Assembly (NCBI RefSeq): GCF_041435435.1
Contig: NZ_CP108494.1
Location: forward strand, 1,178,001 to 1,242,000
From: Streptomyces sp. NBC_01241
GTDB taxonomy: Bacteria; Actinomycetota; Actinomycetes; Streptomycetales; Streptomycetaceae
Reading direction: 5' to 3'
DNA: 64,000 bases
Shown: positions 61,432 to 64,000 of the stretch, piece by piece
Layout: each line of letters begins with the position of its first letter
How positions within the stretch are numbered: position 1 is the stretch's first letter
Notes under the pieces: generated by a model
What the model saw: only the letters and a program-made list of their open reading frames with translations
Database searches by the model: none
What the model was told of the DNA's origin: nothing
Made by a program: the position numbers and the translations under genes

Positions 61432-62538
61432 ATGCCACAGATCAAGAAGGTCACGTTGCAGAGCGGCAAGGTCCCTTACCGCGCCGTCGTCGACATGGGC
61501 CATGACGCCCAAGGCAAGCGCAAGCAGCGCACCGTCACGATGGACACTGCCACAGAGGTGCGTAACGAGATCGCCCGCATCCGCAATCAGCGGGCGACGG
61601 GCATGTTCGTGCCGAGCAAGATCACGGTGTCCGAGTGGCTCGACATCTGGCTGGGCAAGTAGGCCAAGGACCTGGAGGAGAGCACGGCCCAGGGGTACAA
61701 GAACGCTTTGGTTCACGTGCATTCCTACCTCGGCTATATGCGCCTGCAGGAACTGACGGAGGAACACGTCGAGTTCATGGTCGCCTGGCTACTCGTCGGC
61801 GCCCGCAGACGTGGCGGCCAAGCCGGCACAGGGCTGCGCCCCTCGACGGCCCAAGGGGTGCTCAGTCGCCTGAAAGAGGCCCTCGGTCGGGCCGTCGTAC
61901 GGAAATTGGTGCATGCCGACGTCGCCCAGGTCAAGGACTTCCTTCTCGGCATCAAGGACGAACGCCTGTTTGCCCCGCTGACACTCAGCCTCATGGGCCT
62001 GCGTCCCGCTGAGTTGCCGGGTCTGCGCTGGGAGGACATCGACTTCGACGCCGAAACACTGGTCATCTCCAACACCAGGACGGTGATCGGCAACGCCCGG
62101 GTGCTGAAGAAGGACACCAGAACCGAGGCGGGCGAACACACACTGCCGCTGCCACTGCCGGTGAAGCAGGCGATGCTCGCCTTTCAGGTGATGCAAGAGG
62201 TAGAGCAGATGTCGATGGGCGCGCTCTATCAGCGCTCTGGCTATATGTTCGTCGACCACTTCGGCCAGCCGCTCACGACTCGCCACCTGCGTGAGGCCGC
62301 GTACTCCCTGCAGCGGAAGCTGGAGCTGCGGAAGGTCCGGCTCTACGACGCGCGCCACTCGTGCCTCAGGTTTCTTGCCGTCAACGGCGTGCCGGACTTC
62401 GTCCTCGCCGCATGGGCCGGGCATGCCAACGCCACCTTCACCAAGCGGGTGTACGTCCACCCGAGCCACGCGGACCTCCGCGTCGCCTCGGACCACCTCA
62501 CTTCTCTACTCGGTTTCAGTGAGGGCAAAGCAGCCTAA
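61432..62538 (+). pseudogene. Phage-type tyrosine integrase interrupted by an amber codon
   Basis: The frame starts MPQIKKVTLQSGKVPYRAVV (AP2-like arm domain) and stops at TAG 61660-61662 after VSEWLDIWLGK. The same frame resumes with AKDLEESTAQGYKNALVHVH and proceeds to the catalytic domain: first arginine in LMGLRPAELPGLRWEDID, then YDARHSCLRFLAVNG, AAWAGHANATF and the nucleophile tyrosine in KRVYVHPSHADLR. All catalytic residues remain; the linker between core-binding and catalytic domains looks shortened. The IS4 element sits only 6 bases before its ATG, replacing its promoter. It marks a former integrative element; no tRNA or att repeat was seen. Confidence 0.8.
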
Positions 62539-62569
62539 TGATCAAGACGTCTAGAGATCGTGAGATATC

Positions 62570-62675
62570 CGCCCTCAGCGAACAGCCAAAAAAGCCTCTG
62601 AACTGGGACTTTTAGTGGATCGCCAGGATCACGCTCCCACCACAACCTTCTGTACGTCCTGTACATTTTTTACAG
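62570..62675 (+). promoter_or_regulatory. Regulatory region of the ClpP gene
   Basis: CGC-N5-GCG at 62570-62580 (within CCGCCCTCAGCGAAC) resembles the ClgR-type operator of actinobacterial clp genes. CTGTAC repeats at 62650 and 62659, and CTGTA pairs with TACAG at 62671-62675 around a T-rich centre. Binding is unproven. Confidence 0.35.
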
Positions 62676-62736
62676 GTGCTCGCGCAGAGTCCGCTCACGC
62701 GAATCCCGTACAGATCCCGGAGGAGAGGCATCGTTC

Positions 62737-63375
62737 ATGCTGTTCCGTCCTGCCGCCCGCTACGTGCTGCCCGAGTTCACCGAGCGCACGACCAACGGGA
62801 CCCGCACCCTCGACCCGTACTCCAAGCTGCTCGCCGAACGGATCGTCTTCCTCGGCACCCCGGTCGACGACACCGCGGCCAATGACCTGGTCGCCCAGTT
62901 CATGTATCTGGAACACGCCGCCCCGGACCGGCCCATCTCCCTCTACATCAACTCCCCCGGCGGCTCGTTCGGGGCCATGTCGGCGATCTACGACACGATG
63001 GAGTACCTCACCTGCGAGGTGGAGACCTACTGCCTCGGCCAGGCAGGTTCCTGCGCGTCGGCACTGCTCGCGGCGGGTGCTCCCGGCAGGCGGCACGCGC
63101 TGCCCGGGGCGCGGGTCGTCGTACAGCAGCCCGCACTCACCGAGCCGGTGCAGGGCCAGCCGTCCGATCTGGAGATCGAGGCGCAGGAGTTGGAACGGGT
63201 CCACGAGATGCTCACCACGCTGTTGGCCCGCCATACCGGCCGCGGCGCCGAGCAGATCGCCGCCGACATCGAGCGCGATCTCATCCTCGACGCCCCCGGC
63301 GCCAAGGCATACGGCCTGGTGGACCACGTCATGGAGAACCGGAAGTCGTCGCTCCCGCCGCACGGTGCGCGGTGA
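62737..63375 (+). CDS. ClpP-type protease subunit with catalytic His replaced by Gln
   Basis: A 212-residue ClpP paralogue similar to the second-operon Streptomyces ClpP3/ClpP4 type. It starts [20 protein letters not shown]; the substrate-cleft block is [20 protein letters not shown]; the nucleophile serine is in [16 protein letters not shown]; the aspartate region is [20 protein letters not shown]. Where the family reads H-Q-P for the catalytic histidine, this sequence reads [11 protein letters not shown], so the triad appears incomplete. The DNA there is GTA CAG CAG CCC. It may be a structural partner of an active ClpP ring. GGAGGAG lies upstream of the ATG. Confidence 0.85.
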   Translation: MLFRPAARYVLPEFTERTTNGTRTLDPYSKLLAERIVFLGTPVDDTAANDLVAQFMYLEHAAPDRPISLYINSPGGSFGAMSAIYDTMEYLTCEVETYCLGQAGSCASALLAAGAPGRRHALPGARVVVQQPALTEPVQGQPSDLEIEAQELERVHEMLTTLLARHTGRGAEQIAADIERDLILDAPGAKAYGLVDHVMENRKSSLPPHGAR

Positions 63376-63691
63376 ACGCCCGGTGCGACCACCGGAGTTG
63401 CCACCACCGCCCGCGCTGACACGCGCCGAGGGCGAGTTCATCGACCGCTATCTCGAAGTCCTCGACCAACTGGGCCGGATCAACCCGGCCCGCGGCGACG
63501 ACACCTACTCCGCGCTGCGGGCCGCACAGGCACTGGCCTCACGGGCGGCCGCGCTGCGGGACGCCCTCACGTTGATGCACGAACGCGGCGAAGCACGGAT
63601 CCACGCCGCCACCCTGGCCCGGGCGCTACGGGTGCTGGACGGGGAACGGCGGGCCGGACGCGTCACCGTACCTCCCGATCCGACGAGTTGA
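63365..63691 (+). CDS. Small helical protein overlapping clpP
   Basis: A 108-residue frame starting with GTG inside the end of clpP; another GTG at 63383 would give 102 residues. The sequence is helical ([60 protein letters not shown]). I do not recognise the family. The overlap implies translational coupling, so a regulatory or adaptor role for the ClpP subunit is plausible but unproven. Confidence 0.6.
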   Translation: MRGERPVRPPELPPPPALTRAEGEFIDRYLEVLDQLGRINPARGDDTYSALRAAQALASRAAALRDALTLMHERGEARIHAATLARALRVLDGERRAGRVTVPPDPTS

Positions 63692-64000
63692 TCAACCGAT
63701 TTTCCGCCAGGCCGGCCGGGACCAGCCGGGCTCCCCCGCAACCCGCCCCGGCCGGGGGCACCCAACTCCCGTTCGCGACACGCCCGGTGGTCACATCGAA
63801 ATTCCTAGCTCTTTCGGCGTAGAAAGTCCCTCTCGCGAGATATTTCTCCAGTTGCGCGCTCCCGGCGGGCAATGAGCGGAATCCTTGATTCCACCCCTGG
63901 TACGGGACCGGTCCGAATGAACGTCAGCGTTCCCGGAACCGCCGGCTCCACCCGAACGGGTCAGCCGCGAAGAGCCTCACAATTCGTCGTTTATCCTCGA
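63692..64000. other. Right-end interval, possible gene start at 63917
   Basis: Most of the 309 bases show no gene. An ATG at 63917 opens a frame (MNVSVPGTAGSTRTGQPRRA) that runs to the end of the window without a stop, with only a weak GGGACC upstream. It could be the start of a gene continuing to the right; too short to judge. Confidence 0.25.

Overview
The window is high-GC actinobacterial chromosome, almost certainly Streptomyces. The evidence is GC-rich third codon positions, frequent GTG starts and 4-base gene overlaps, apparently leaderless genes, a subtilisin-inhibitor-like gene, a perfect CebR-type operator in front of cellulases, a MurT/GatD pair, TerD, TatA and an MmyB-type regulator remnant. 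No rRNA, tRNA or CRISPR array was seen.

Layout. 0-5.5 kb: a MOSC/ferredoxin-reductase fusion, a DJ-1/PfpI protein and YjbQ, then a ruined sulfonate (ssu) operon that still has its cysteine-bearing leader peptide and promoter. 5.5-13.5 kb: a flavoprotein, a short MltG, an isolated 19-residue hydrophobic peptide gene, an ABC exporter divergent from a MarR regulator, and a large FAD/Fe-S D-lactate-type dehydrogenase. 13.7-21 kb: a Tat-exported GH109-like oxidoreductase, a heterodimeric ABC exporter with one degenerate ATP site, and an Lrp regulator divergent from an SMP-30 protein. 21-32.5 kb: mostly housekeeping genes (DUF457 hydrolase, Ski2-like helicase, TesB, small stress-type proteins, XRE-cupin, GNAT, glutathione peroxidase, acyl-CoA dehydrogenase/TetR pair, peptide deformylase). 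32.5-37.4 kb: murT-gatD, pfkA, a CtaG-like gene and the protease inhibitor. 37.8-46 kb: two copper/lipoprotein-type genes, then the cellulase locus (GH48 and GH6, both with FN3-CBM3 tails, and a mini-gene that looks like a third collapsed cellulase), then a beta-lactamase-like protein. 46-54 kb: TerD, TatA, LCP protein, ArsR, GlsB, acyltransferase, epimerase and a secreted tripeptidyl-peptidase-type hydrolase. 54-62.5 kb: an accessory region full of wreckage, with a urease operon collapsed to a ureB tail joined to ureD, a Phd antitoxin, an IS110 remnant, a truncated SGNH hydrolase, an RHS toxin tip with a low-GC candidate immunity gene, an internally deleted IS1380, an intact IS4 element with 10-bp target duplications, and an integrase broken by one amber codon. 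62.7-63.7 kb: a ClpP-type gene whose catalytic histidine position reads glutamine, overlapping a small helical protein.

Functional themes. The cellulase genes form one likely cellobiose-controlled unit (CebR box, GH48 exo-processive plus GH6 cellobiohydrolase activity). MurT-GatD amidates lipid II. Divergent regulator/target pairs (MarR/ABC, Lrp/SMP-30, TetR/acyl-CoA dehydrogenase) each carry a visible inverted repeat in the shared intergenic region. Several genes have a -10-like hexamer exactly 7 bases before the start codon, which suggests leaderless mRNAs. All family calls are from reading translated motifs; no database search was run.
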